DNA from: Atherix ibis
Lineage: Eukaryota > Arthropoda > Insecta > Diptera > Athericidae
DNA length: 64,000 nucleotides
Direction: 5' to 3'
Assembly (NCBI GenBank): GCA_958298945.1
Contig: OY282605.1
Span: forward strand, 116,432,267-116,496,266
Made by a program: the position numbers and the translations under genes. Positions 1 to 12,839 of the stretch are shown in pieces; within the stretch, counting starts at the first letter, position 1; every line of letters begins with the position of its first letter. Under the pieces are notes generated by a model that was given only the letters and a program-made list of their open reading frames with translations, was not told where the DNA came from and did not search any database.

Positions 1-2430
1 CATAAAAAATAAAATGTTGATAGATAGATTGTTGTCTCTAATATCTCTTCTGCATGTTTTTTACTCCAAAAAGAAGAATTTTGTTTGTTAAGAAAACTAT
101 TGAACCAAAAATAACTTTCAATAGTAAACAAAATTTTGTGATAAAGTACAAATTTTATTTTCCAAATTTTGGAAAAAAATTTGAATATACAAGCATTTGT
201 CTACGCATGATGATATGACAAACTGAACTGAGTAAAAAAAAAATTATAATCTTTGGCATTTGACAGTTGGTTTGACATCTAACCCTATCAGAAGTTCTAT
301 CGCTTGTTGTATAATAATGCCCCAAGCAAAATTGCGACTTGCGGACAGTAACTTCAAAACGTAAAGTAAAAAAAATTCGTTGATTCCAAAAATAAACGCA
401 ATTTCAATGAGTAAAGGAACGTTATTTCAATAATACTGTCATATGAAACAAAAGTTAAGATTTGAAAATATATTGGCGGTTTTGCGAAATTTAGACTTAA
501 ATCAGCAATTGAATTATGTTTAGAGCCTAAGAACTAACAGTACGTATGATTAAACAAATACCAGACTCAGACAATTTTTACAAATTTTGCCACACAAACC
601 ATTATCAGCCAATTTGAAGGCATTGTATGTCAATATTTACAGACGACATCTGGCGGCAATCTTGTGATCACACTTTGTCACCATTGTCAGAACATTTGTA
701 GGCATATGCACATTGTCAGTTGGTGGAATTTATAACATCTGGCAATGCCAAAATAATCTCACAATAGATTTGAAATTTTAGTGAAAAATTCAAAGCGTTA
801 ATTTCGGTTTCTTCGGTTCCTTTTCCCTGTCATCACTGCTGCTTTCAAAAATATATACCCTCAAAATTGTATCAGCACACAATTTCTTATTCCTGAACAT
901 TATTTTCACAAATATTATTTGACTACAAAATAATGAAGTGTCAAGCAAAAACAAGATGGCGCTTTTGTCTGACGTAAAATATTATTTTACAGTGAGGAGT
1001 TTTTAGGTTGCTGTTAACATAAAAACTAGTGCGACATGGCCCAATGAGTGCACAAATTTTTTATTTGCACTTTTATGACAATAGTGTAATCAGAAAATAT
1101 TTACTTGCAAACGTTGTCAGACTATTTGAAAGCTGAAAAATTTTAATAAAATCTGGCAACCGTGTGATCACGTGTGTCCCTCAGGCACTCATTCTATAAA
1201 TGGTGTGTCCATAAAGCAATCATTTCTAGCTGATTCCGTAATTGTCATATATGTGCAAACATTACGAGATTGCTACAATCGTTTACTCGTTTCTATTGTA
1301 TAAAAAATCTATAGCAATCAAAAATTCAAAGAATAGGTATTTAACTCTAGATGCCATATTAGAATTTCGAATAAAGCAGATCAAATATATTTTGATTGTT
1401 CAATCTTTTATTCTTCCAGATTATTATCAATTTTTACTTTTAATAGCACAATTCTACTTGTGGAACTCTACGAATATTATACTCTTCGATATCTTTCCCC
1501 ACAACTACACATACGACAATTCATAGTAAATAAAAAAGAAGCCGCAGTGCTATTATGATAAAATTTTAACTAAAAAGCAGAAATTTTGCAAGATAAACTT
1601 ATCTTTTGCGAAAGGGCTGACCAAACCGAAAATAAGATAGCCAACATAATAATTTTACAGCAGCAAAATGTATTTCAATTCAAGTATTTGATGTAAGTAA
1701 AAAGTGTAAACGGAAAAACAATTTTCCCATTTGATGATAAGAGTTTACATTCAATAAATAACAAAACCCAAACGATAAGACAGCCAAAGATTCCGGTAAT
1801 TCGGAAATGGGCACAGCCAGCAACCACACACCTTACTTGTTAACCTTTCGGTTATTTCCGTGAATCTTTATACCTTACCGAGACTATTGATCTCAACAAG
1901 TACTCTCCATCACCCACAGAAAGGGAATCAACACCAAAACAAAAAAAAAGGGTGGAATAAGACAAAAAATTCAATATTATTAAAAGAAAAGAAAAAAAAC
2001 ATTCTTCAAATTGCTTCCACTTTATTGTCCAGAGACTAAGGTGAGAAGATCGATTTCGAAGATTTCCGCCACTTTTAAGATTCTTCTTCCATGTGAACGA
2101 ACAGTTGTTAAGTACTTTCGGAACGTAGACACTTCGATGGGCTCGACATTTAAGAGCTTCCGTTGCAAAATCTTCTAAGCAATTTTTTTCCACAATTATT
2201 CAAGCACTTTAAATGCAATCATAGAAAATTGAATAAACACCTTGAAAATTATGTATTATCATTGCATAATATTGGTTATTTTAAGAATAACTCGCGGAAG
2301 GGAAAGAATTTTATTTAAAAATAACTCTCGGTTCTTATTATTAGAAAAGTTCCTATGAGACTTCTTGAGGATATCGATAGTTTTGAGGTAATTTTTGATG
2401 GGTGTTGATTTTTAAATGCTCTCAAATTTG
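1..2430. other. AT-rich region, no gene recognised
   Basis: No coding exon, RNA gene or clear transposon was recognised. Open frames here, for example at 1242-1526 plus, are short and of AT-biased composition. Confidence 0.5.
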
Positions 2431-2910
2431 AGGATTTTCTATGTTAACGTGATTTTTTGTGCACTTCTACAGGAAAAAGCCAAATAGCGTCAAATCGCAT
2501 GATCTCGGAAGCCAATTGACATAGTCAAATCTCGAAATTAAATGTCCTTGGCGCTATAAGTCCAACAATTGTGGCTTGTGTGCCGTTTTGTTGCAAACAC
2601 ATATGATCCAGTTTAAAATCTTCAAGTTAAGGCCCAAAAAATTCGGCTTTATTTTCAAAGAACTTGGCCCAATGATACCTTCAGACTAAAATACATACCA
2701 CACAGTCACTTTTCGTGGTTACAGTAGCTTGTCTACAGTTACTTGTGGATTTTCAGAGCCTCACACATGACATTTTTGCTTATTTACCTATCATCCGATT
2801 GAGAAATGAGCCTAATTGCTGTAGAAAATTTTGTTCGAAAAACCAGCATTCAAAGACTGTTGTTCCAGGAACCAAATCTGCAGCAATTAGGCTCCATTTA
2901 AGGCGATCCA
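2430..2910 (-). pseudogene. decayed IS630/Tc1-type transposase relic
   Basis: Read on the minus strand, scattered frames recall the insect 'QDGATCH' transposase group: an AHFS block, then GSENPQVTVDK and RKVTVWYVF at about 2800-2690, then a ruined LQQNG block near 2610-2580 where the QQDGATCH motif should be. Many stops and shifts; no intact ends found. It matches other relics in this window at 16020-16510, 30732-31511, 36290-36680, 49110-49720 and 63170-63620. Confidence 0.55.
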
Positions 2911-3819
2911 AATATACGATCTCCATTTTAATAAAGTCTCTTTACTTTTCTCTCACACTTCGTATATGCATATTTTTTTTACATAAAACTTCTTCACTCT
3001 ATATGGAATTATAATTTTATTATTATTATTAATTAAAGAGTTAAAAAATTGAGATGATTATACATTCGTTAATGGTCGGTTGTCTTCTATTGGAGTTGGT
3101 GGTCGTAAATCAATGAATGCTTCCAATTTATACGAGCAACTTTTGATATTATCAGAAACGTGGGAATCTGGCAAGTTTTACAACAAAAGAAAATATGATG
3201 TCCACATTGAACAGTAACAAAAACTTGTTAAATTATATCAAATTAAATAAAGCTATATTTAGTACTGACTGCAGTTTGTTGGCGGTATACAGTAGCGGCC
3301 AAATCTTTGCTGTTTAGTTCCCCATTACTTACCGAGGCTGTGATAACATTTATAAAAGTCCGATTTTGGAGCGCTTCCATAAAAATTTCGCAAAATTTAC
3401 TTCTTGTATATTACTTTTATTTGAATATGATAAATGGTTAAACATCCGCAGGCAAAGCGCGAAGAAATTGAGAAATCGTATAGAAAAAAATCATTTTCAA
3501 TGGAATACGAAAGGTAGAGCCAAGTGAGTGAAGACTGCAAACGAAACCGTAAGACAGGTAGGCGGGCATTTGGATGAGTTCTGTTTGTAACGGACTCATA
3601 ATAATCGAAATGTTTTGGGTGAAAAGATTTTGTATAAAAATGAAATTACCAAGTTTTTTCTCATTACAAAACAAAACAATTTATAGCAAATTTGTAATTT
3701 ATTATATTTGTTAGTTAAAACATTGTAATTTTACATTTTTTTTTCTTTAAATTTCGTTGTTTGTTTGAAGTAAGACGACTCTAGATAATTAAACTGATAG
3801 TAGAGAGACCTCATTAATA

Positions 3820-5110
3820 TACGAGGGTCGTTCAATAAGTCCTTAGAAAAAGATGGAAAAAACTGTTTTTTTTTTTTTTAAATTTATATTTTTCAACATA
3901 ATCTCTTTATAGCTCTATACACTTTTCCAACCGTTTTTCCAAAATTTTTATCTCGTCCAAAAAATAGGATTTCGGAAGTTTTGCAAAATACTCATCCGTT
4001 TGAGCAATGACGTCCTCGTTGGAAGTGAACGGTCGTCCGCCAAGCCATTTCTTCAGATTGGGGAAAAGAAAATAGTTACTCGGGGCCAAATCTGGTGAAT
4101 AAGCGGGATGACGCAACAATTCCATTCTCAATTTCACAATTTTGGCCATGGAAACAGCGCAGGTGTGCACACGCGCATTGTCCTGATGCAAGAGGATTTT
4201 GTTCTTCTTCAGATGGGGGCGTTTCTCTTTGATTTCCTCGCTCAACCGTTGCAATAACGACGCGTAATACGCTCCTGTTATTGTTTTTCATTTTTCCAAG
4301 TAGTCGATAAATATGATGCCCTGCGAATCCCAAAAGACCGTGGCCATCACCTTGCCGGTCGATGGCACAGTTTTTGCCTTCTTCGGAGCCCGTTCACCCT
4401 TGAAAATCCACTGTGATGACTGTCTCTTTGTTTCTGGAGTGTAGTAGTGTATCCAGGTTTCGTCCACAGTGACATATCGACGAAGGAATTCGGCAGGATT
4501 GCGATGAAAGAGTGCCAACATAGCCTCAGAGTCCACTGCACGATTGCGCTTATTCTCCTCTGAGAGCAAACGCGGCACCCATGTTGCCGAAATTTTTTTC
4601 ACAGACAATTTTTCATGCAAAATTGAAGCGACTGTACCTTGTGATATGCCCGTGGCCTCAACTAATTCGCGCACTTTAATGCACCGATCGTTCAAAATCA
4701 GATCGTGGATTTTGTCGATGATTTCAGGAGTAGACACCTCAACTGGGCGTCCTGAACGATGTTCATCTTTTGTGGATGAACGGCCACGTTTAAATTCATT
4801 CACCCAATTGTAAACCATCGCAAACACAGGTGCACATGTGCCATGAACTGCATTCAACTCGGCCTTGATTTCTTTCAGGCTTAAGCCTTTCAAATGGGGA
4901 TGTTTGATGACAGCCCTAAACTCGCTTTTTTCATTGTTATGCACAAATTAATGTCGTTAGCTTTAATCGACGCTGGAAATTGACCTACGCTATGGATCGA
5001 GCTGAAATTTTGACAGCTTTTCTGTCGATAATGCTACTTACAAAAATCTTTACCGACACTACGAGCGCAATTTCTCGGTTTTTCTGAGGAATTATTGAAC
5101 GACCCTCGTA
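3820..5110 (-). mobile_element. irritans-type mariner, nearly full length, TA duplicated
   Basis: About 1.29 kb bounded by inverted ends CGAGGGTCGTTCAATAA at 3822 and its complement ending at 5108, each next to TA. The transposase is encoded on the minus strand. The sequence class (MHNNEKSEFRAVIKH start, VTVDETWIHYYTPE, FWDSQGIIFIDYLEK) is that of the irritans subfamily, which includes Himar1. It is the best-preserved mariner in the window and probably a fairly young insertion. Confidence 0.88.
3907..4944 (-). pseudogene. irritans mariner transposase with nonsense codon and lost catalytic Asp
   Basis: One frame runs from ATG at 4944 to TAA at 3907, 345 residues, interrupted only by an in-frame TGA at 4288-4290 (after DYLEK, where the family has Gly). 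The N-terminal paired-like DNA-binding region and HTH are intact. The first catalytic Asp (VDETW) and second (HQDNAR) are present, but the third is Asn (APSNYFLF; codon AAC at 4075-4077). The final TAA also falls where CIEL is normally followed by a few more residues. The copy should be unable to transpose itself. Confidence 0.85.
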
Positions 5111-6120
5111 TATTTGGACTCAATGAGTATTAATAATTGTGATGGTTTAACAAATGGAATGATTTTTTCGGGAAGGTTCGTTTTGGATCAAGAACCTCAG
5201 AGGCAGAAAGAATTCTACACATAAAGAGTTGAAGAGCTACGACAATCCTCTAGGATATGGCTATGGTAGGCTGTGTACCATAATTTTTGAACAAATATTT
5301 TTTTTGGTATTCACAAGTATATTAAAATTAAAAACTATTTAAAAAATTTACAAGTGAAATTAGTTAAAAATTTTCATGAATAATTTCTTTTTAATTGACG
5401 TTAAGTGATTCTGGGCAGGATTACTGAAGAAATTTTTTTATAAAAGAATTAAGGTGATCAGATAGGTAGACGTGCAATTTTTTTTATCGTTTCACATTTA
5501 AATAACGGTTGATCACACTCTTATGGACATAGAAATGGGCATGCACAATTTTATGAAGAATTTTTAACTGTAAGGATTAGATTTGGCGGGAGTTGAAAGG
5601 CTTGCTATAACCCAAAAGTACGGGTCTGTAAGTCAAAATGGGTTCCTACACCTACTCTGTAAGTGCATATGTGTTCCTAAAATAATGTTCGTACGAATAT
5701 TAGTTGTTTTAATACTATTTAGAACGGGACCAAGAATGCTACTTTGAGAAACACCAACTCTACCACGCGAAATATTTGATTTTTCCTGGTTTTTATTGAT
5801 TTTAAAATAGCATTCCGATAGATACGATTTAATTATAAGGTAATATAAAGGAGAAAAGATGCTCTTGAATTTTCAGCAGAAAATTTAAAAATATTCTCAC
5901 GTTATTTAAGCCGTTTTATGTTGGATGACCTGTTTGGCTCACCGTCTGGTATAATCATATCGCTAAAGCTGCCACCTAGTGAGCACTTGAGAATTGAGAA
6001 TTTTTAAAATAACAACACAGGAAAAGCATTAAGCCTGATACTCCGAAAAGTAATGAGACTGTCTTCACTGAGAGCGAACTGTCAACGCTGCGGACTTCCC
6101 TTCATTAGTGAAGTGGTTTT
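5111..6120. other. AT-rich region, nothing recognised
   Basis: No supported gene or repeat was found between the irritans mariner and the mariner relic that starts near 6130. Confidence 0.4.
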
Positions 6121-6129
6121 TTTTAAAGT

Positions 6130-6620
6130 AAGTTACAAAAAATGAAACAGTGAAATTTGCTGTCAAATTGTGTGTTCAGCATGGCAAATCCGCGATTTCG
6201 CTTGTAGCCTACGAAAAGTTCCACAGAGTCTATGGGGGAGAAAAGAGTTTTTCGGTGGCATAAACCATTCTAGGAGGAAACTGTATAATACGATGCTTGC
6301 TCAGAGAAGCCTTCAACATCGAATACTGTTAAAAATGTGGATCGAGTGATTACTCTTGTGACGTCAGACCGTCAATTGACAATTTTTTTATGAAGATGTC
6401 GTTGAAAAGCTCAGAAATAGGGCTCTTCGCGTCGGATTGGATATTGCCAGATATTTGGATGCTCCACCATGACACAGGACCATCTCCATCAATGAGTTTT
6501 TGTCGAAAAAGAGGATTCTTGTGTTTCTTCTGCTTCCCTATTTATCTGACCTCAGTCAATATTTCAATATTTGAAAGGACTTTGTCGCATTAATTTTTTG
6601 CCACCATTTGTAATTCAGTT
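6130..6620 (+). pseudogene. old mariner transposase relic
   Basis: Three-frame reading shows a decayed mariner-superfamily transposase. About 6140-6260 reads KFAVKLCVQHGKSA then YEKFHRVYGGE. About 6240-6270 has FRWHKPF, 6310-6375 has KPSTSNTVKNVDRV and VTSDRQLTI, and 6455-6530 has a ruined LHHDTGPSPS block followed by INEFLSKKRI. The middle with the first catalytic Asp is missing and there are many stops. No terminal repeats seen. Confidence 0.6.
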
Positions 6621-6792
6621 GAAAATCGTTTTTCATGAAGTTATACCTCTTCTATGCCCCTGACTATTTTATGTCAAAATGTTAGTAATTTCTTTAAATT
6701 GTCCATCCCCAAAAATTAAACGCAACACGGTCATACTAGCTCTGCACCCTACCGTTTAATAAAATGCTCCATATTATACATCCAATATTTTT

Positions 6793-7720
6793 TGATTATA
6801 AGCTTAAATTCGCTGTTTGGTCATAGATGGCGTCAGTGAGCGTATTAAGCACGCCATACTTTTTTTATGAGTTTGACATCTGTCAACAGCAATTTCGTAC
6901 AATAACATATATTTTGCCTTTGGTAATCATGTCTAGTTTTGTGCCAGAAGAAGAGCATATACGAGAAGCTTTGCTTTTCTGCTTCAATTTGAAGAAATCG
7001 GCTGCAGAATCGCATCTAATTCTTATGGAGGCCTATGGTGACAGTGCTTTATCGGAAACAACGTGCCGAGATTGGTTTCGTCGGTTCAAAGGCGGCAATT
7101 TTGACTTGTGGGACAAGAAGCGTGAAAATCGACCTAGGAAGTTTGAGGACCACCAATTGCAGGGTCTTTTGGACGAACACGATACCCAATCGCAAAAAAT
7201 TCTCGCGGAGCAATTGAGTGTTACTCAACAAGCTATTTCCATACGTCTGCGTGCCATGGGGAAGATTGAAAAGATCGGAAAATGTGTGCCGCATAAATTA
7301 AACGATAGGCAGATGGAGCGACCCCAAAACACATGCGAAAGCTTGCTCGCCAGACAAAAAAGAAAGTCGTTCCTGTATCGGATTGTGACAGGCGATGAAA
7401 AGTGGATATATTTCGAGAATCATAAACGCAAGAAATCGTGGGTTGATCCCGGCCAACCATCAACATCTTCCCCAAGACTAGATCGCTTCGGACGGAAGAC
7501 GATGCTGTGCGTTTGGTGGGATCAGCAGGGTATCGTCTAAAAAGGACGGATTATCAACAAAGATATGACAAGCTAATTTTCTTCCACGACAACGCACCAT
7601 CGCACACGTCAAAAATGGTCCGAAACTACTTGGAGACACTCAACTGGGAGGTGCTACCCTACTCCGCTTATTCATCAGACCTGGCCTCTTATATAAGTGT
7701 ATAAGCTTATACACCTGGTA
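6793..7720 (+). mobile_element. Mos1-like (mauritiana subfamily) mariner, copy 1, deleted
   Basis: The right end at 7701-7720 (TATAAGCTTATACACCTGGTA region) matches the right end of the copy at 32357-33522. The left end is degraded, with TATAAGCTTAAATTC near 6798 recognisable. Two internal deletions are visible by comparison with copy 2: about 80 bp after 7538 and about 200 bp between DLAS near 7690 and the right end. Confidence 0.8.
6929..7704 (+). pseudogene. Mos1-like transposase, broken, copy 1
   Basis: ATG at 6929 opens a frame reading MSSFVPEEEHIREALLFCFN with two helix-turn-helix regions, then [11 protein letters not shown] (first catalytic Asp) and MLCVWWDQQGIV before a stop at 7538-7540. 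A deletion and frame change follow; a second frame contains FFHDNAPSHTSK (second Asp) and the WEVLPYSAYSSDLAS block, after which the third Asp and the C-terminus are deleted. The resemblance to Drosophila Mos1 is strong along the whole length. Confidence 0.82.
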
Positions 7721-7900
7721 TGTTTGGAGATAATGTGAAGAGAAGATATAGTACTGGTCCTAATACACTAACTTATGGTATACCAGCCGGAACTCTTCTT
7801 AAATTCAGAAATGACGTTTCTATTATCGCACTACTAAAATGATCAGAAATTAAAAACTGGCTTTTCAAGGTTACAGCGGCTCTGTTATAGAGTTTTTAAA

Positions 7901-8768
7901 TACAAGTTCTGTTCAAAAAGTATCGCGAATTTAGTGTTTTTTTTCAAAAATTTTTATATATTCATGACTATCGATTTTGTCCACTTCAAAGTAATCCCCA
8001 CCAGATATTATACACTTGTGCCACCGTTTTTTCCAATCCTCGAAGCACTTCGAAAAATCATTTCTTGTGATCTTATTCAGCTCCTCCTTCAATGCCGTCT
8101 TTATTTCCTCAATCGTAGCGTAGTGTCGGCATTATTAGTGTGTTGTTTTGGCCAAAAATTCGCGCAGAAGCAACGATGCGTGAGCAGGGCGTTATCATGT
8201 TACAAAAGCCAATTTTTGTTCTTCCACAAATTCGGGAGTTTCTGGCGGAGTGCTTCGCGGAACTTGCGCATAACTTGCAGGTAATATTCCTTATTAACCG
8301 TTCTGTGGCAAGAACTCATGATGCACCACACCCCTGGCAATCGAAGAAAACTGTAAGCAGAACTTCCACATTCGACCGAACTTGGCGCGCTTTTTTCGGT
8401 CTTGGCTCGTGCGGCAGCTTCCATTGCGATGATTGAGCTTTGGATTCCACGTCATAACCATAAACCAATGATTCGTCACCAGTTATGACTCTTTGGAGCA
8501 AATTTTGGTCGTCGCGGACGGAGTCCAATAGCTCCTTAGTAATGTAAATGCGATACTGTTTTTGGTCGAAATTTAGCAAACATCGAAGACGAGCCAAAAC
8601 ACGTGCAAGCAAAGCAGCGGCAAAAATTAAATGAAATTCAAAATGGCTGAACTTGTCGGCATAAGGGAGAGACATGAGTACCAACATAACGCCACAAAAA
8701 ATCAAAAATCGAATTTATGTAACCCGTGAAAATTTAAAATTCGCGATACTTTTTGAACAGACTTCGTA
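7901..8768 (-). mobile_element. family A mariner, internally deleted copy
   Basis: 868 bp between TA-CAAGTTCTGTTC at 7901 and GAACAGACTTCG-TA at 8768. The coding direction is minus: the 5' end is on the right. Fragments read QKQYRIYITKELLDSVRDDQ, ITGDESLVYGYDVESKAQSS and [20 protein letters not shown]. The helix-turn-helix region is deleted, and a deletion removes the block between the second and third catalytic Asp. Confidence 0.85.
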
Positions 8769-10434
8769 TTTAGCTTTGCATCATAGTTTCTTAGGGCTTT
8801 ATTGATTCTATAGCAGTATAATGCCTGATGAGGGGTTTTTATTTTTAGGCATTGACTAATATTGGCACTTAATCATTTCTAGTTCTCCTTTTTTTGTTTA
8901 TCGAGCTAAGGTGAATTTCCATTAAAGCACTCCATTGTCATACCCATTTAAAATTAAATTCTCAATTAAAATTAAAATTTTTTTCAACCATAAAAGTTAA
9001 TCAATATAACAAAGCAACGCACAATTCCACTCAAATGGTCTCCCTTTTCCCCTACCACCATAAAATTTGAAATACAAAAACAAAAGGATAACGATAAGGT
9101 GATTATGAGAAAATATTTTTAACAACAAATACAATAAAATTAAAACTTTATTTGTTTGTTTTTTTTTTATACATTTTATATATATACGAGTTTATATTTC
9201 ATTTTACTCATTCAAAAGCATAGCTTTTTTGTTTTGCAAATACAATTTCTACATAACTTTTAGTTTTAATTTTTTTTTAATTCAATGTTTTTTCTTCTAT
9301 ATTTATTTATATTTTGTCTATTTTTTTGTTTTATTATATATATTTTTTTTTTATATATTTTCAATTTATTTATTTTGTTATCCATTTATACACAATTCAT
9401 AGTAATAGTAAATAGTTAATAGTTATAGTAATAATAGTAATAATAAGTAGTTATAATTGTAATAATTACTCATAACAAGGGAAATTATTATTATTCTTAT
9501 TTACAAATACAATAGAGTGTAATTTTTTTTTCATTTCTATTTCAGCAATCTTTTACTTAGTTCTGTTTATATTTCTTAACATTTTTCATTTTGAATTTTA
9601 AATACCATCTAAGATATTCGATTTACTACTATAATCGGATAGCCATCGCTCATTATTCCATTATTATTATCATATAATCATTTTTATAACTATTCGTAAA
9701 ACTATTGTAAATTATAAAAAAGTGTTTTATCAATAAAAAAAAAGAAAGAAACAATAGCAATGAATAAATAAGATAAAATTAAACAAAATTGAAAAATGTT
9801 TAAAGTAGAAAAAAAATTATAAAATTCATCATGTTTGGAATGATTTCCTGTTGCCTATCTATCGAGCTCAGAACAATCTCCAGCATTTAAATTTTAACAT
9901 ACTTCATTTAGTCGTATTCGAATTCTATCAATTCAAGAAAAGAAAATTTTTTTCTGAATATTTTCTTTTGCTATTTTAAATATTTTCAATACTCTCTTAC
10001 TTACTTTTAAAACCGGAGTCTTGTTTTGATAACAAAAAAATATATTTCTTTTTGTTTATAATGTAGAAAAACTACTATATAATAATAAATATTATAAAAA
10101 TAAAAATGATTAAAAAAAAATTGAATAACAAAATATTATTGATTTTGTAGGAGAAATGAATTGTCTTGACTGGTATTTGACAAGGAAATTTAAATATTTT
10201 TAAAGATATCACAAATGGGGCTTTTATTAGTAAAGAAGAATATACACACCAGGCTTTAGGCACAGTAAAGATTATGTAATGAACAAGAAAGAATACAGAA
10301 AATATGTTGGCCAAAAAACTTTATCGTAATTTTTTTTTGGATAATTGGTTTTTATTTTATAAAACTGTTATTGTGTTTTTCTTCACTTGTGCCGAACCTT
10401 AAAAATGTCCCGGAAGCAAGTACAGAGTTTTCCA
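8769..10434. other. AT-rich spacer before the satellite, no gene
   Basis: Very AT-rich with many homopolymer runs. No coding exon, RNA gene or transposon was recognised. Confidence 0.5.
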
Positions 10435-12835
10435 TTACATTTAAGCTTAATTGATGAGTTGAATAAGTTTAATTGTTGAACTAACAATGCTAAATAAGCT
10501 TAATTGATGAGTTGAATAAGCTTAATTGTTGAACTAACAATGCTAAATTGTTAAGCTGAGTATGATCAAGCATTATAATACAATATTTAGGCAATTTTAT
10601 TGCGCCGACAAACCTCAATGGTTAGTTGAACAAACTCAATTATGGAGCTGAATAAGCTTAAATAAGAGCTGATAGTTATCAAATGTTTAGGTGACAATGC
10701 ACAGTTGATAAACTAGAAGAGCTCAGTTGTTTAGCTGACAAAGCTGAATTGTAAGGTCGAAAGAGCTCAAATGTTCAGTCGAAAAAGCTTAATTGTTGAA
10801 CTGATAATGCTGTATTGATGAGCTGACAATCGTCACTTGTTGAGTAGAATAAACTCAATTGTTGAGTTGATAGTTCTCAATTATTGTGCTAAATAAGCTT
10901 AATTGATAAACTGAATAAGCTTAATTGTTGAACTAACAATGCTAAATTGTTAAGCTGACTATGATCAAGCATTATAATACAATATTTAGGCAATTTTATT
11001 GCGCCGACAAACCTCAATGGTTAGTTGAACAAACTCAATTATGGAGCTGAATAAGCTTAAATAAGAGCTGATAGTTATCAAATGTTTAGGTGACAATGCA
11101 CAGTTGATAAACTAGAAGAGCTCAGTTGTTTAGCTGACAAAGCTGAATTGTAAGGTCGAAAGAGCTCAAATGTTCAGTCGAAAAAGCTTAATTGTTGAAC
11201 TGACAATGCGGTATTAATGAGCTGACAATCGTCACTTGTTGAGTAGAATAAACTCAATTGTTGAGTTGATAGTTCTCAATTATTGTGCTAAATAAGCTTA
11301 ATTGATAAACTGAATAAGCTTAATTGTTGAACTAACAATGCTAAATTGTTAAGCTGACTATGATCAAGCATTATAATACAATATTTAGGCAATTTTATTG
11401 CGCCGACAAACCTCAATGGTTAGTTGAACAAACTCAATTATGGAGCTGAATAAGCTTAAATAAGAGCTGATAGTTATCAAATGTTTAGGTGACAATGCAC
11501 AGTTGATAAACTAGAAGAGCTCAGTTGTTTAGCTGACAAAGCTGAATTGTAAGGTCGAAAGAGCTCAAATGTTCAGTCGAAAAAGCTTAATTGTTGAACT
11601 GACAATGCGGTATTAATGAGCTGACAATCGTCACTTGTTGAGTAGAATAAACTCAATTGTTGAGTTGATAGTTCTCAATTATTGAGCTAAATAAGCTTAA
11701 TTGATGAGCTGAATAAGCTTAATTGTTGAACTAACAATGCTAAATTGTTAAGCTGACTATGATCAAGCATTATAATACAATATTTAGGCAATTTTATTGC
11801 GCCGACAAACCTCAATGGTTAGTTGAACAAACTCAATTATGGAGCTGAATAAGCTTAAATAAGAGCTATAGTTATCAAATGTTTAGGTGACAATGCACAG
11901 TTGATAAACTAGAAGAGCTCAGTTGTTTAGCTGACAAAGCTGAATTGTAAGGTCGAAAGAGCTCAAATGTTCAGTCGAAAAAGCTTAATTGTTGAACTGA
12001 CAATGCGGTATTAATGAGCTGACAATCGTCACTTGTTGAGTAGAATAAACTCAATTGTTGAGTTGATAGTTCTCAATTATTGAGCTAAATAAGCTTAATT
12101 GATGAGCTGAATAAGCTTAATTGTTGAACTAACAATGCTAAATTGTTAAGCTGACTATGATCAATCATAATAATACAATATTTAGACAATTTTATTGCGC
12201 CGCAAAACCTCAATGGTTAGCTGACCAAACTTAATTATGGAGCTGAATAAGCTTAAATGATGAGCTAATAGTTATCAAATGTTTAGGTGACAATGCACCA
12301 CAGTTGAAAAACTGGAAAAGCTCAGTTGTTTAGCTAACAAAGCTTAATTGTAAGGTCGAAAGAGCTCAATTGTTTAGTCGACAAAGCTTATTTGTTGAAC
12401 TGACAATGCTCTATTGTAGAGCTGACAATCGTCACTTGTTGATTAGAATAAACTAAATTATTGAGCTAAATAAGATCACTTGTTGAGCTGAATAAACTCT
12501 AATTGATTACCTGAATAAGCATAATTGTTGAACTAACAATGTCAAATTGTTAGGCTGACTATGATCAATCGTTTATAGCTGACAAACCTCAATTGTTAGA
12601 CTGACAAAACTCAATTCTTAAACTGACAATGCTGAGCTAACACTACTCAATTGTTGAGCTGACAATGCTCAAATAGAGCTGAATAAGCTCAATTGTTGAA
12701 CTAATAATTACCAATTGCTTAGATGACAATGGTAAATTTTTGAGCTGCTAACAATTCTCAATTGTTTAACTGCCAGTGCTCAATAAACGAGCAGAAAAAC
12801 CTCCATTGTTAAGCTGACAAAGCTCAATGCGTACG
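10435..12835. repeat. satellite: 399-bp higher-order repeat of about 22-bp units
   Basis: The landmark GCAATTTTATTGCGCCG recurs at 10591, 10990, 11389, 11788 and, with changes, 12186, a spacing of 399, 399, 399 and 398. Each 399-bp unit is itself a chain of about 18 diverged 22-bp monomers of the type CTCAATTGTTGAGCTGACAATG. The 399-bp copies from 10441 to about 12150 are nearly identical, while 12150-12835 is a decayed monomeric edge. Many monomers contain the dyad AGCTCAA-TTG-TTGAGCT. Confidence 0.92.
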
Positions 12836-12839
12836 TGCT

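Noticed and set aside
1242..1526. 94-codon open frame on the plus strand
   Set aside because: Composition is typical of random AT-rich DNA (Ile, Tyr, Phe, Leu), with no domain and no neighbouring exon.
4288..4290. Apparent frameshift in the irritans mariner transposase
   Set aside because: The frames before and after are the same; it is an in-frame TGA, not a shift.
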